Positions 18,590 through 26,550 of a stretch of 64,000 nucleotides of DNA are shown here, in pieces. Within the stretch, counting starts at the first letter, position 1, and each line of letters opens with the position of its first letter. The stretch spans positions 1 through 64,000 of the forward strand of contig JAHDDC010000012.1 of assembly GCA_020629545.1 (NCBI GenBank), written 5' to 3'. The notes beneath the pieces were generated by a model. That model saw only the letters and a program-made list of their open reading frames with translations, was not told the DNA's origin and did not search any database. Both the position numbers and the translations under genes were made by a program. The DNA comes from Hellea sp. GTDB taxonomy: Bacteria; Pseudomonadota; Alphaproteobacteria; Caulobacterales; Maricaulaceae.

Positions 18590-19444
18590 ATGAATATTGA
18601 GAATGTTCGAGCTTTTTTAGAAATCAATCAAACGGGCAGCTTTCAGCAAGCTGCTCGAAATCTCAATATCACTCAATCCGCCATGAGTGCGCGGATTAAA
18701 GGATTAGAAACAGGTCTGAATCGACAATTATTCCACCGCCGTCGCAATGGCGCAGTTTTAACCCGTGGCGGTCAGGCATTTTATCGTCATGCCGCTTCGC
18801 TGATTAGAACATGGGAATTGGCCCGTCAGGAAAGCGCATTATCGGAAGAGTTCGACACAGTCGTCGGACTTGGCGTTCAGCTCAATCATTGGCACTCTAT
18901 CGTAACGCCGTGGATTGAATGGATGGGCAGTCATCATAGCGATTTGGCAACTCAAATCAGGTCGGATTATTCGAGCCGCCTCATGGAATTGCTACGGGAT
19001 GGTTCAATTGACATCGCGATCCTATATGAACCGCAACAAATACCCGGAGTGACCATTGAAAAGTTCAAGGCAGAAAAACTTGTTCTGGTTTCCGACACGC
19101 CGCGGCAAATAGAAAGCGGACCCGTAGATGGTTATGTTTTTGTGGATTGGGGCCAGAGTTTTCGCGCAGCCCATAGCCGCGAATTTCCGGGTATTGGACA
19201 TCACCGAATAACTGTTGGACTTGCAGATGTGGCCTTGTCGCATATTTTGACCCAAGGCGGATCGGGATATTTTTTACAGTCTTCTGTTGTCGATAAGGTG
19301 GAGAGTGGATCGCTTCATTATGTTACAGGCGCGCCGGACATAACCATAGAAACCTATATGGTTTTTGTTGACACCCCGGAACGACAAAACGTTCTAAAAA
19401 AGGCAATAAGCGGTCTGCGCTCTATCGCTGGAGACATGGCATGA
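18590..19444 (+). CDS. LysR-family transcriptional regulator
   Basis: The N-terminal winged helix-turn-helix reads NVRAFLEINQTGSFQQAARNL followed by the recognition helix TQSAMSARIKGLE. A typical periplasmic-binding-like effector domain follows (about 90-284). ATG 18590 is used because TAGGAAA lies just upstream and the family normally begins MNIENVRAF; an earlier TTG at 18551 lacks support. The stop overlaps the next gene's start (ATGA), tying this regulator to the second enolase-superfamily enzyme. It is divergent from the six-gene operon, its likely target. Confidence 0.92.
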   Translation: MNIENVRAFLEINQTGSFQQAARNLNITQSAMSARIKGLETGLNRQLFHRRRNGAVLTRGGQAFYRHAASLIRTWELARQESALSEEFDTVVGLGVQLNHWHSIVTPWIEWMGSHHSDLATQIRSDYSSRLMELLRDGSIDIAILYEPQQIPGVTIEKFKAEKLVLVSDTPRQIESGPVDGYVFVDWGQSFRAAHSREFPGIGHHRITVGLADVALSHILTQGGSGYFLQSSVVDKVESGSLHYVTGAPDITIETYMVFVDTPERQNVLKKAISGLRSIAGDMA

Positions 19445-20526
19445 AAATAACCAGACTTAAGACCCGCCTGGTATCACTCCCATTACCAAAGCCCATTACA
19501 ACAGCATTACACGATATGCGTTCGGTCGGGTGCTGTCTCCTTGAGCTTGAAACCGATCAAGGCCTTATCGGCGAAGCATATCTGTTTACGCTTAACGGCG
19601 TTCGGTTGAAGTCTTTCAACGAAATGATATGCGGGCTTGAGAACTTTATTATTGGCAAAGACCCTCATTTTGTAAGCCAAATCTGGGAAGCGATTTGGAA
19701 AGAGATCAATCCAACAGGTCACAAAGGCGTCACCATTGCGGCGCTCTCGACAATTGATACAGCGTGTTGGGACTTGATTGGTAAGGCGGCTGGTAAACCT
19801 TTGCATCACCTATTTGGAGCGTGTCGGGACACTATCCCAACCTATGCCAGTAGCGGCTTGTGGTTGTCTTACTCCGAAGCCGAGCTCGAGATTGAAGCTC
19901 AGCGCTTTCTGGATCAAGGTTTTAGGGCCATGAAAATTAGGTTGGGTTCAGGCTCCATTCAAAATGATGTCAATCGGGTCGAAACCGTTAGGGCTGTGGT
20001 TGGAGAGGATATCGGATTATTGGTCGATATTAATCAGGGATTGGATGCTAAAGCCGCCATTCGACTGGGCCGCGAGCTTGAAGCGTATAATCTGATATGG
20101 ATGGAAGAACCTGTACCAGCTTATGACCTGGACGGTCATGCCAAAGTTACGGCGGCGCTGGATACGCCCATAGCCTCGGGTGAAACCGAGTATACAAGGT
20201 TTGGCATGCAAGCCATGATCACAGCTAAGGCCTGTGACATTCTAATGCCGGACCTACAACGTATCGGCGGTCTGACAGAAATGAGGCGGGTCGCCGCGCT
20301 TGCGAGCGCCAATAATATGCAAATTTCGACACATTTTTTCCCGGAACAGAGTCTCTCGATTGCGGGATCCGAACCTAATTGCATGAGCATTGAGCATGTT
20401 GACTGGTTTAACGATTTATTCGCAGAAGATTTAGAAATAAAAGACGGACATATTAGAATTCCCGACCGTCCAGGAACCGGATTTAGTTTTGATCAAGCCC
20501 GTATTCAACGCCTTACACGCTTATAG
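19441..20526 (+). CDS. Enolase-superfamily enzyme, mandelate racemase subgroup
   Basis: The TIM barrel holds a Lys-x-Arg in AMKIRLG, metal ligands in LLVDINQ (Asp), IWMEEP (Glu) and ASGETE (Glu), then the Asp of ILMPDLQRIGG and the His of ISTHFFPE. The Asp/His dyad places it in the mandelate racemase subgroup, which contains acid-sugar dehydratases and racemases. It differs clearly from the MLE-type enzyme at 16132, so the locus has two distinct proton-abstraction enzymes. It is translationally coupled to the LysR gene. Confidence 0.87.
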   Translation: MKITRLKTRLVSLPLPKPITTALHDMRSVGCCLLELETDQGLIGEAYLFTLNGVRLKSFNEMICGLENFIIGKDPHFVSQIWEAIWKEINPTGHKGVTIAALSTIDTACWDLIGKAAGKPLHHLFGACRDTIPTYASSGLWLSYSEAELEIEAQRFLDQGFRAMKIRLGSGSIQNDVNRVETVRAVVGEDIGLLVDINQGLDAKAAIRLGRELEAYNLIWMEEPVPAYDLDGHAKVTAALDTPIASGETEYTRFGMQAMITAKACDILMPDLQRIGGLTEMRRVAALASANNMQISTHFFPEQSLSIAGSEPNCMSIEHVDWFNDLFAEDLEIKDGHIRIPDRPGTGFSFDQARIQRLTRL

Positions 20527-20531
20527 CCCAA

Positions 20532-20632
20532 TAGCAAAAGGCGGCTTCCCCCGAAACCGCCTTTCAAGTTGAACTCCGCGCCTACACGGGGCGCAATGGC
20601 AGGCCGCGGAGTTCTGATCGTTTCCGATCAAA
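20532..20632 (-). ncRNA. Structured small RNA, copy 1 of a tandem pair
   Basis: Read on the minus strand this holds three hairpins. The first has stem 20615-20620/20625-20630 with a GAAA tetraloop. The second has a nine-pair stem 20572-20580/20605-20613 around a conserved interior. The third is a terminator-like stem 20537-20544/20557-20564 with the 12-base loop TTTCGGGGGAAG, followed by TTTT. The second copy, 220 bases away, has identical loops but different, compensating stem bases. The GNRA loop and the T-run favour minus-strand transcription. The RNA family is not recognised by me. Confidence 0.7.
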
Positions 20633-20751
20633 TCGACGCTTAGGCAAGCAAAGATGAACATAAGCTAAACGACAAATCTACGTTATTACGGCAGCTTATC
20701 GTCGAATTAAGTGCGCTTATAGTTAAGCTGAATTGGGGCTAATCAGTTGAA
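20633..20751. promoter_or_regulatory. Spacer between RNA copies with conserved upstream motif
   Basis: On the minus strand the motif TTTAGCTTATGTTCAT (20654-20669) lies 24 bases before the first hairpin of RNA copy 1. Copy 2 has TTTAGGTTACGTTCAT at 20882-20897, also exactly 24 bases before its first hairpin. Equal spacing and conservation in otherwise diverged sequence point to a promoter or activator element. There is no open reading frame here. Confidence 0.5.
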
Positions 20752-20862
20752 AAAATGTAAAAGCGGCAGCTTCCCCCGAAACTGCCGCTTTTAAAACAAT
20801 GAGCTCCGCACCTACACGGGGCGCAATGGTAGGCAACGGAGCTCGGTCGTTTCCGACTGTCG
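20752..20862 (-). ncRNA. Structured small RNA, copy 2 of a tandem pair
   Basis: This is the second copy of the three-hairpin RNA. The GAAA-capped stem is 20846-20849/20854-20857. The middle hairpin is 20801-20808/20837-20844 with inner stem 20811-20815/20829-20833. The terminator stem is 11 pairs (20759-20769/20782-20792) with the same TTTCGGGGGAAG loop, followed on the minus strand by a T-rich tail (TTTTACATTTTTT). It lies 64 bases after the nitroreductase stop on the same strand. It could therefore be an independent gene or processed from that 3' UTR. Confidence 0.72.
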
Positions 20863-20925
20863 GATTGTTACCAAATGTTACATGAACGTAACCTAAATGG
20901 CCGTGTTTCAGACCTTCATAAACGC

Positions 20926-21525
20926 TCAACTATAGTACCTGATTTTATCGGCTAAGTTAGGCCGAGGGCGCGGCAGAGATGGAGCTTTCGGAGTCCCGAT
21001 ATAGATAAAGCCCGCCATTTTTTCAGATGCGCTCAATCCCAGCTCAGCTGCGATTTCTTCATCATAGCTATACCATTCAGTGAGCCATTGGGCGCCATAG
21101 CCCATTCCTTGGGATGCCAAACACAGATTGTAACACACGATAGCCGAAGAGAGACGTTGTTCCCATTCCGGAGTGCCTCTTGGACATGTGACAGGACTCG
21201 ATACAACACCAATAACAACAGGGGCCCTGAGAAATCTTTCGGCTTCAAACGCCACGCGGTCAGCCAAGTCTGGATTATTTTGCTTGAAAACTCGCCCAAG
21301 GCTTAAACCGATTTTATTTCGAGCCTCTCCGCTAAAAACGATAAATCGCCACGGAGCAAGTTTGCGATGATCCGGAACACGGGCGCCAATAGACATAATT
21401 TGATCAAGCTCCTCAGCGTTAGGACCTGGACCTGTCATCATTTTGGCCAAATTAGAACGGCGCGTTTCTAAAAACTCTATCAGTTCTTCACGTCTCGAAG
21501 GCAGAGGAAAGGGCTTCGGTTCCAT
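20926..21525 (-). CDS. Nitroreductase-family FMN oxidoreductase
   Basis: The protein starts its fold with LIEFLETRRSN and continues with RVPDHRKLAPWRF, an FMN-contact region, and SAIVCYNLCLASQGMGYGAQW in the centre. These match the compact nitroreductase family (YdjA-like, about 190-200 residues). Members reduce nitro compounds or flavins with NAD(P)H as dimers. ATG 21525 (MEPKPF) is used because the 25 residues upstream of it are not family-like. Two structured RNA genes follow on the same strand. Confidence 0.88.
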   Translation of the reverse strand: MEPKPFPLPSRREELIEFLETRRSNLAKMMTGPGPNAEELDQIMSIGARVPDHRKLAPWRFIVFSGEARNKIGLSLGRVFKQNNPDLADRVAFEAERFLRAPVVIGVVSSPVTCPRGTPEWEQRLSSAIVCYNLCLASQGMGYGAQWLTEWYSYDEEIAAELGLSASEKMAGFIYIGTPKAPSLPRPRPNLADKIRYYS

Positions 21526-21593
21526 AATTCTCACTTTGCGTTTTATACCTAATAAGCTTATTTGTTGATTCAGTAAAAACCCATTGAGATAAA

Positions 21594-21997
21594 ATGTCAA
21601 AAGAAGTTGGCGTCAGCAAAAACCCGCGAAAAACATCTGTCAGGAATGCGGGGAACCGTTTGATTGGCCTGAATTTAGCTCGTTTATGTTAAGCTTGCGA
21701 ACGGCGACCATCGATTGCATCCGTTGCCAAACCGAGAACTATAAATTCGTTAAGAAAGACATATCTTATTTTTTCGTTTTATTTGTATCGATTTTCATGG
21801 GTTTTTTGTTTCTTATATTGATCAATCTTCCCTATATGATCTCAAGCTATGATCCATATGATGGCACAACTCGGATGTCTTGGGGATTTATCGGCTTGGG
21901 TTTTTTCGGAGGTCTTTATGTCGGAAGGATAATAATGAATATATATTATTGGAATTCCGGCAGCCTATCGACCGATTTAAAACACAAAAAATACTAA
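21594..21997 (+). pseudogene. Zinc-ribbon membrane protein, 5' end apparently frameshifted
   Basis: The frame read from 21686 extends upstream without a stop to 21593 and encodes SWRQQKPAKNICQECGEPF before that ATG. A second CIRC pair follows at about 21719, giving a CxxC...CxxC zinc ribbon, then two transmembrane helices. No start codon serves this zinc-ribbon segment in frame. ATG 21594 sits one base out of frame, before a run of four A (21599-21602); five A would restore an intact protein. Either the gene carries a one-base deletion, the sequence has an error, or translation starts at 21686 and loses half the ribbon. Confidence 0.55.
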
Positions 21998-22006
21998 GGA
22001 ATAAAT

Positions 22007-22474
22007 ATGAATGCCATTGATAAAAAGATTGCCGAGCTTGGTCTTGACCTCCCTGAAGCAGCGGCGCCTGTGGCCAATTACGTACCATTTGTGAAATCCG
22101 GGAATCTGGTTTTTGTTTCAGGTCAAATATCTAAAATCGGCGACAACGCGATTGGTGGCCGGCTAGGAGAAGATTTGAGTATTGAGCGTGGACAAGAAGC
22201 TGCCAAACTATCAGCCCTAAACCTGCTGGCGCAAATCAAGGCGGCTTGTGATGGTGACCTAACCCGAGTCAAACGGATCGTCAAACTGGGCGGCTTTGTT
22301 CAGGCGTTGCCCACCGCGACAGCAGCTGATATCCCGAAAGTCATTAATGGATGCTCTGACATTATGGTTGCGGTTTTTGGGGATAAAGGGCGACACGCCC
22401 GATTTGCCGTTTCAGCGCCGTCCTTACCTTTGGATGTTGCCGTTGAAATCGATGCTATTGTTGAGATTGAGTGA
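22007..22474 (+). CDS. RidA family protein (YjgF/YER057c/UK114)
   Basis: The 155-residue protein fits the longer RidA subfamily: VANYVPFVKSGNLVFVSGQIS near residue 24, LNLLAQIKAACDGDL in the middle and ARFAVSAPSLPLDVAVEIDAI near the end. Classical RidA hydrolyses reactive enamine/imine intermediates from PLP enzymes using an arginine; the Arg of HARFAVSA fits. The exact substrate for this subgroup is not settled. The GTG start of the next gene overlaps its stop. Confidence 0.88.
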   Translation: MNAIDKKIAELGLDLPEAAAPVANYVPFVKSGNLVFVSGQISKIGDNAIGGRLGEDLSIERGQEAAKLSALNLLAQIKAACDGDLTRVKRIVKLGGFVQALPTATAADIPKVINGCSDIMVAVFGDKGRHARFAVSAPSLPLDVAVEIDAIVEIE

Positions 22475-23604
22475 ATTACTCTGCTCGAATATTATCCAGC
22501 ATTCACGAGGTAAAAGCACAAGATTGGGACCGACTTGCGGGAACAAGCCATCCCTTTGTTAGCTCGCGGTTTTTAGGCGCTCTCGAAGACAGCGGCTCTG
22601 CCAGTATTGAGACGGGGTGGGCCTCTCGACATATCTGGCTGGTTAATGAAAAGGATGAGCCTGTCGGAGCTGCGCCGCTTTATGCCAAAACGCATAGCCA
22701 GGGCGAATATGTTTTTGATCACGGATGGGCCGATGCCCTAAACCGCGCGGGCGGACAATACTATCCCAAGCTCCAATGCGCTGTGCCTTTTACGCCCGTC
22801 AATGGCCGCCGTCTTTTAGCAAAGTCTGATGACGCACGTCAGGGTTTGCTTTCGGCTATGGTTCAGGCCTGTCAGGAATGGGACTATTCTGGTGCCCATC
22901 TTACATTTTTGACTACTGCCGATAAAGAGTCTGCTCAGCAGGCAGGCTTTTTGGCGCGGCAAGATCGTCAGTTTCATTTCTTTAATCGTGGCTATGACCA
23001 ATTTGAAAATTTCCTGGCGTGTCTTTCATCCCGAAAACGCAAAAACATACGAAAAGAACGCGTAGCTGCACAAAAGGATATTTCGATAAGACGCCTCTCA
23101 GGAGACGATCTTAAACCGGAACATTGGGATATATTTTACCAATGCTATCTTGATACGGGCGCGCGCAAATGGGGACGCCCCTATCTTAATCGCGAGTTTT
23201 TTGCACGGATTCACGAATCCATGGCCAAAGACATCTTGCTGGTTATGGCCTGGCAGGACGATACGCCTATTGCTGCCGCCCTCAATTTCATTGGCGACGA
23301 AGCCCTCTATGGGCGGAATTGGGGATGTTTGACTCACAAACGCTTCCTGCATTTTGAGCTTTGCTATTATCAAGCTATTGAGGCCGCTATCGAAATGGGG
23401 CTGTCACGGGTCGAAGCTGGCGCGCAAGGGGAGCATAAGCTTGCACGTGGATATGAACCGGTCGCGACCCACTCGGCTCACTACATAGCTCATCCCGGCC
23501 TGCGTGCCGCTTTGGTCGATTACTTGACCCATGAGCGAGATGCCGTAGAACAGAATATTGACGTGCTGGGCCAATATACGCCCTTTAAGAAAGGACAATC
23601 ATGA
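22471..23604 (+). CDS. GNAT-fold protein of the COG3146 (DUF482) family
   Basis: The 377-residue protein matches the COG3146 family of predicted acyltransferases, with two GNAT-like lobes. Visible features are HPFVSSRFLGALE near residue 28, YVFDHGWADALNRAGGQYYPKLQ near 90, and LSSRKRKNIRKER and EAGAQGEHKLARGYEP further on. The family is widespread in proteobacteria and is sometimes linked to peptide or peptidoglycan modification, but no reaction is established. It uses a GTG start that overlaps the RidA stop and is coupled to the HIT gene by ATGA. Confidence 0.82.
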   Translation: MNYSARILSSIHEVKAQDWDRLAGTSHPFVSSRFLGALEDSGSASIETGWASRHIWLVNEKDEPVGAAPLYAKTHSQGEYVFDHGWADALNRAGGQYYPKLQCAVPFTPVNGRRLLAKSDDARQGLLSAMVQACQEWDYSGAHLTFLTTADKESAQQAGFLARQDRQFHFFNRGYDQFENFLACLSSRKRKNIRKERVAAQKDISIRRLSGDDLKPEHWDIFYQCYLDTGARKWGRPYLNREFFARIHESMAKDILLVMAWQDDTPIAAALNFIGDEALYGRNWGCLTHKRFLHFELCYYQAIEAAIEMGLSRVEAGAQGEHKLARGYEPVATHSAHYIAHPGLRAALVDYLTHERDAVEQNIDVLGQYTPFKKGQS

Positions 23605-24032
23605 GTCTGGATGGCATTTATGATCCTGACAATATATTCGCGAAAATACTCCGCGGAGAAATTCCGAATGTGACGGTCTACGAAGATGACCATATTTTAT
23701 CCTTTATGGATGCCTTTCCCCAAAGTCGCGGTCACACTCTTGTCGTCCCAAAGGCTGCTTCACGAAACCTTCTGGATACAAAACCGGATGATCTGGCTTA
23801 TGTTATCCGAAAGACCCAAATCATCGCTAAAGCCGTGAAGCAGGCCTTACAACCTGACGGTATTACAATTACGCAATTTAACGGCGCGCCCGCCGGACAA
23901 ACTGTCTTTCATCTCCATTTTCATATCATTCCGAGATATGTATCGGAAAATCTGGCAGGACACAGCCAGGGCCAGATGGCTGACATGACAGAATTAAGTA
24001 AAATAGCCGCCGAAATATCGGCAAATTTATAA
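23601..24032 (+). CDS. HIT-family nucleotide hydrolase
   Basis: The 143-residue HIT protein has the catalytic histidine triad HLHFHIIP near residue 100 and the upstream SFMDAFPQSRGHTLVVPK segment. HIT enzymes cleave nucleoside phosphoramidates or dinucleotides, for example AMP-lysine or Ap4A-type substrates. It is co-translated with the GNAT-like gene (ATGA overlap), and RidA, GNAT and HIT form one compact unit. Confidence 0.93.
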   Translation: MSLDGIYDPDNIFAKILRGEIPNVTVYEDDHILSFMDAFPQSRGHTLVVPKAASRNLLDTKPDDLAYVIRKTQIIAKAVKQALQPDGITITQFNGAPAGQTVFHLHFHIIPRYVSENLAGHSQGQMADMTELSKIAAEISANL

Positions 24033-24048
24033 TTATAAGGGAATATTT

Positions 24049-25758
24049 ATGCGCAACATCATCAGCATTTTGGCAGTTTCTGCTGTATTGGCAGGCTGTA
24101 AAGCCAAAGACGAAATAAAAGTCTCAAACGAAATTTCTACGCCAGTTGAACAGGCGCAACCGGCTGAAACGACGCCCGCCGTTCAAAATTATGACCTTGC
24201 CGCGCAATACAAAAAATTTGCGCCGGTCAAGATGAATGTAGATACATCTTTTCTAAGCGCGTCGGAACGCGCAGTTGTCAACAAATTGATTGAAGCCAGC
24301 CAGCCGATCAATCAAATCTATATGCAGCAGCTGAACGCGGACAATCTAAAAATCAGAAAAGCGATTGCGACATCGGATGCCGAAAACAAGGCCATGTTGA
24401 TGAAGATGTTTGCTCTCCATTTTGGGCCCTGTGACTCTTTGGCGGAAAACCATGTTTTCTTTGGCGATACAGAATGTCCCGAAGGCGGCGGATTTTACCC
24501 GGCAGATATGACCAAGCAAGAGTTTGAAAACTGGATAGAGCGGTTTCCAGCGAGTGAGGAAGCTTTCCGCTCGCCCTATACGATGATACGGCGAAGAGGC
24601 GAAAGGCTTGTCGCTGTTCCCTATTCAAAGGTTTTTAAAAATCAGTTGACCAAAATTGCAACGATTATGCGCGAGGCAGCGGAGTTATCTGAAGAACCTT
24701 CGCTCAAACGCTTTTTGACGTTACGCGCTGACTCACTTTTGAGCGATGATTATTTTGAGTCAGAAATGGCCTGGATGGATCTTGAAGGAAATATTGAAGT
24801 CGCGATAGGACCATACGAAGTCTATGATGATGGTCTCTTTGGATATAAAACGGCTTTCGAAATGTTTTTAACCGTTAAAAACCCGGAAGAGTCAGCCGCC
24901 CTTGCAAAGTATAAAAACTATCTGCGCGACATGGAGGCTAATCTTCCTGTTTCGGAGAAGTATAAAAATTTCAAACGCGGATTTGAAAGCCCAATCGTCG
25001 CGTCTTATCAAATTCATGGCGGCGGCGACAACGTACCAGGCGTTCAGACCATCGCCTTTAACCTTCCCAATGATGAAAGAGTTCGAGAAGCCAAAGGTGC
25101 CAAAAAAGTCATATTGAATAACGTTCTGGGCGCAAAATATGACCGCATTTTGGCTCCGATCGGCAAACAGGTTCTCATTCCAGAACAAGCCAAGCTAGCC
25201 GTTAAAAAATACATGGCTTTTGGAACGCTTTTTCATGAATTGTCTCATAGTCTGGGCCCAGGAACGATCACGAAAAATGGTGTCGAGACGACTGTTAGCG
25301 CCGAACTTAAAGAGCTTTACTCGGGACTTGAAGAAGGTAAGGCGGACGTTATGGGAATATACAATATTCTTTATATGATGGAACGCGGCGAAATTCCGGC
25401 CAACGAAAAAAACGCGATGTTTGCAACCTATTTTTCAGGACTTTTCAGATCCGTTCGATTTGGCTTGGATGCTGCCCATGCTAAAGGCGCCGCCATACAA
25501 TATACGTTCTACCGCGAATCCGGCGCAGTGACATGGAATGAAGATCTTAAGAGATTTGAAATCGACTATGATAAATTTGAACAATCTGTTGGCGATCTGA
25601 CGGCCATGTTCGTTCGGCTTCAAGGGGATGCCAATTACGATATTGCCAAGGCATTTCTTGAAAATTATGCCAAGCTCGATAATGAAGCAGAAACCGTGCT
25701 ATCCAAGCTAGAGAATATCCCTTTCGATATCCGGCCAATTTATCCCAGAAAAATTTAG
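24049..25758 (+). CDS. Zinc metallopeptidase lipoprotein, dipeptidyl-peptidase III (M49)-like
   Basis: A lipoprotein signal (AVLAGC, Cys17) leads a 569-residue protein. HELSH at 396-400 and EEGKAD at 428-433 form a zinc site: two His, then a Glu from the second motif. The order and the EExxAD motif follow M49 dipeptidyl-peptidase III. Classical DPP III has a six-residue HExxxH, whereas this protein has HExxH, as some bacterial relatives do. Attachment to a membrane with the active site in the periplasm is predicted. It lies 16 bases after the HIT gene. Confidence 0.78.
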   Translation: MRNIISILAVSAVLAGCKAKDEIKVSNEISTPVEQAQPAETTPAVQNYDLAAQYKKFAPVKMNVDTSFLSASERAVVNKLIEASQPINQIYMQQLNADNLKIRKAIATSDAENKAMLMKMFALHFGPCDSLAENHVFFGDTECPEGGGFYPADMTKQEFENWIERFPASEEAFRSPYTMIRRRGERLVAVPYSKVFKNQLTKIATIMREAAELSEEPSLKRFLTLRADSLLSDDYFESEMAWMDLEGNIEVAIGPYEVYDDGLFGYKTAFEMFLTVKNPEESAALAKYKNYLRDMEANLPVSEKYKNFKRGFESPIVASYQIHGGGDNVPGVQTIAFNLPNDERVREAKGAKKVILNNVLGAKYDRILAPIGKQVLIPEQAKLAVKKYMAFGTLFHELSHSLGPGTITKNGVETTVSAELKELYSGLEEGKADVMGIYNILYMMERGEIPANEKNAMFATYFSGLFRSVRFGLDAAHAKGAAIQYTFYRESGAVTWNEDLKRFEIDYDKFEQSVGDLTAMFVRLQGDANYDIAKAFLENYAKLDNEAETVLSKLENIPFDIRPIYPRKI

Positions 25759-25863
25759 TTCGCTTGTTTTAATCGGCATATCTTTTGCATGAGGAGCCCC
25801 AACTAATAATAATAAGAAAAGGTGTTCACTTTCGAAACGAGACGTGAATATTTGGGGTGAAGC
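25759..25863. other. Intergenic region
   Basis: This AT-rich spacer follows the metallopeptidase gene. It contains an imperfect dyad (GTTCAC near 25823 and GTGAAT near 25846) but no terminator with a T-run. Nothing else is supported. Confidence 0.3.
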
Positions 25864-25914
25864 ATGGGTCAATGCGAATTCAGGAATATAATAATTTTAT
25901 CGCCCGTCACCTAA
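25864..25914 (+). CDS. Possible 16-residue upstream peptide
   Basis: ATG 25864 is preceded by GGGGTGAAGC, a fair ribosome binding site, and the frame ends with TAA at 25912-25914, one base before the ATG of the next gene. The next gene has no ribosome binding site of its own. Translation of this short frame could therefore deliver ribosomes to it. The peptide itself shows no recognisable motif, and the case rests only on position. Confidence 0.25.
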   Translation: MGQCEFRNIIILSPVT

Positions 25915-25915
25915 G

Positions 25916-26479
25916 ATGAGACGATTGGTTATGATCGCCGGGCCTTACGGCTCGGACAAGCGTAAATTATTGTTCAAAGATTTTGGGCGTTTGATTGTAG
26001 GTGAGTATTTCGACCCGCAAGATATTTTTGAGCGCGGACCCCATGAATCGATTGAGCGTATTCGGCAAAGGGCCTATCACGCCCGCTTTCGGTTTGTTCG
26101 CAAGCATAAATCGTTTACGACAAATTGCTCTTTGGGCTCTGTTCGGGACCTCGATTTGTTGGATGCAGCTTATCGAAATGATTTTGATATTGCCTTGCAT
26201 TATTTTGGTGTGAGTGACTGGAGAGCAGCTCGTGACCGCATCCGATCTATGCCAGACCATTGGCTGAAAGGTTTTCCAGAAGATAAATTGGAAGGACTCT
26301 ATCATCGTTCTTTGGCTATGTTACCGGGCGCTATTTTATTGGCAAACCGCGGGGCTATCTATGATCATTCAGAAACGGGACATCCGCGGAAGCTTCTCAA
26401 TATAGTCGACGGTAAGGTCGAGCTCGTAGAGAAAAACATTCCGGATTGGCTGCTGTCCCCATTGACGCGGTGCTTGTGA
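25916..26479 (+). CDS. Zeta-toxin-like protein with degenerate P-loop
   Basis: The overall pattern follows zeta-toxin/UNAG-kinase-like P-loop proteins: an N-terminal strand and loop, a central ALHYFGVSDWRAARDRIRS strand-helix, then LYHRSLAMLPGAILLANRGAIYDHSE near residue 130, where family members have a Ry-rsL...DNS pattern. The P-loop itself reads AGPYGSDKRK (8-17) instead of a G-x-G-K-S/T end, so nucleotide binding is likely altered or lost. No antitoxin-like gene is next to it. The function is unknown. Confidence 0.6.
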   Translation: MRRLVMIAGPYGSDKRKLLFKDFGRLIVGEYFDPQDIFERGPHESIERIRQRAYHARFRFVRKHKSFTTNCSLGSVRDLDLLDAAYRNDFDIALHYFGVSDWRAARDRIRSMPDHWLKGFPEDKLEGLYHRSLAMLPGAILLANRGAIYDHSETGHPRKLLNIVDGKVELVEKNIPDWLLSPLTRCL

Positions 26480-26550
26480 TTTTGACCACCATGCGCCATA
26501 AGCTCTATTTCACATGAGACTTTTTTGATCTTCGCAAATTGGGAGCGCAC

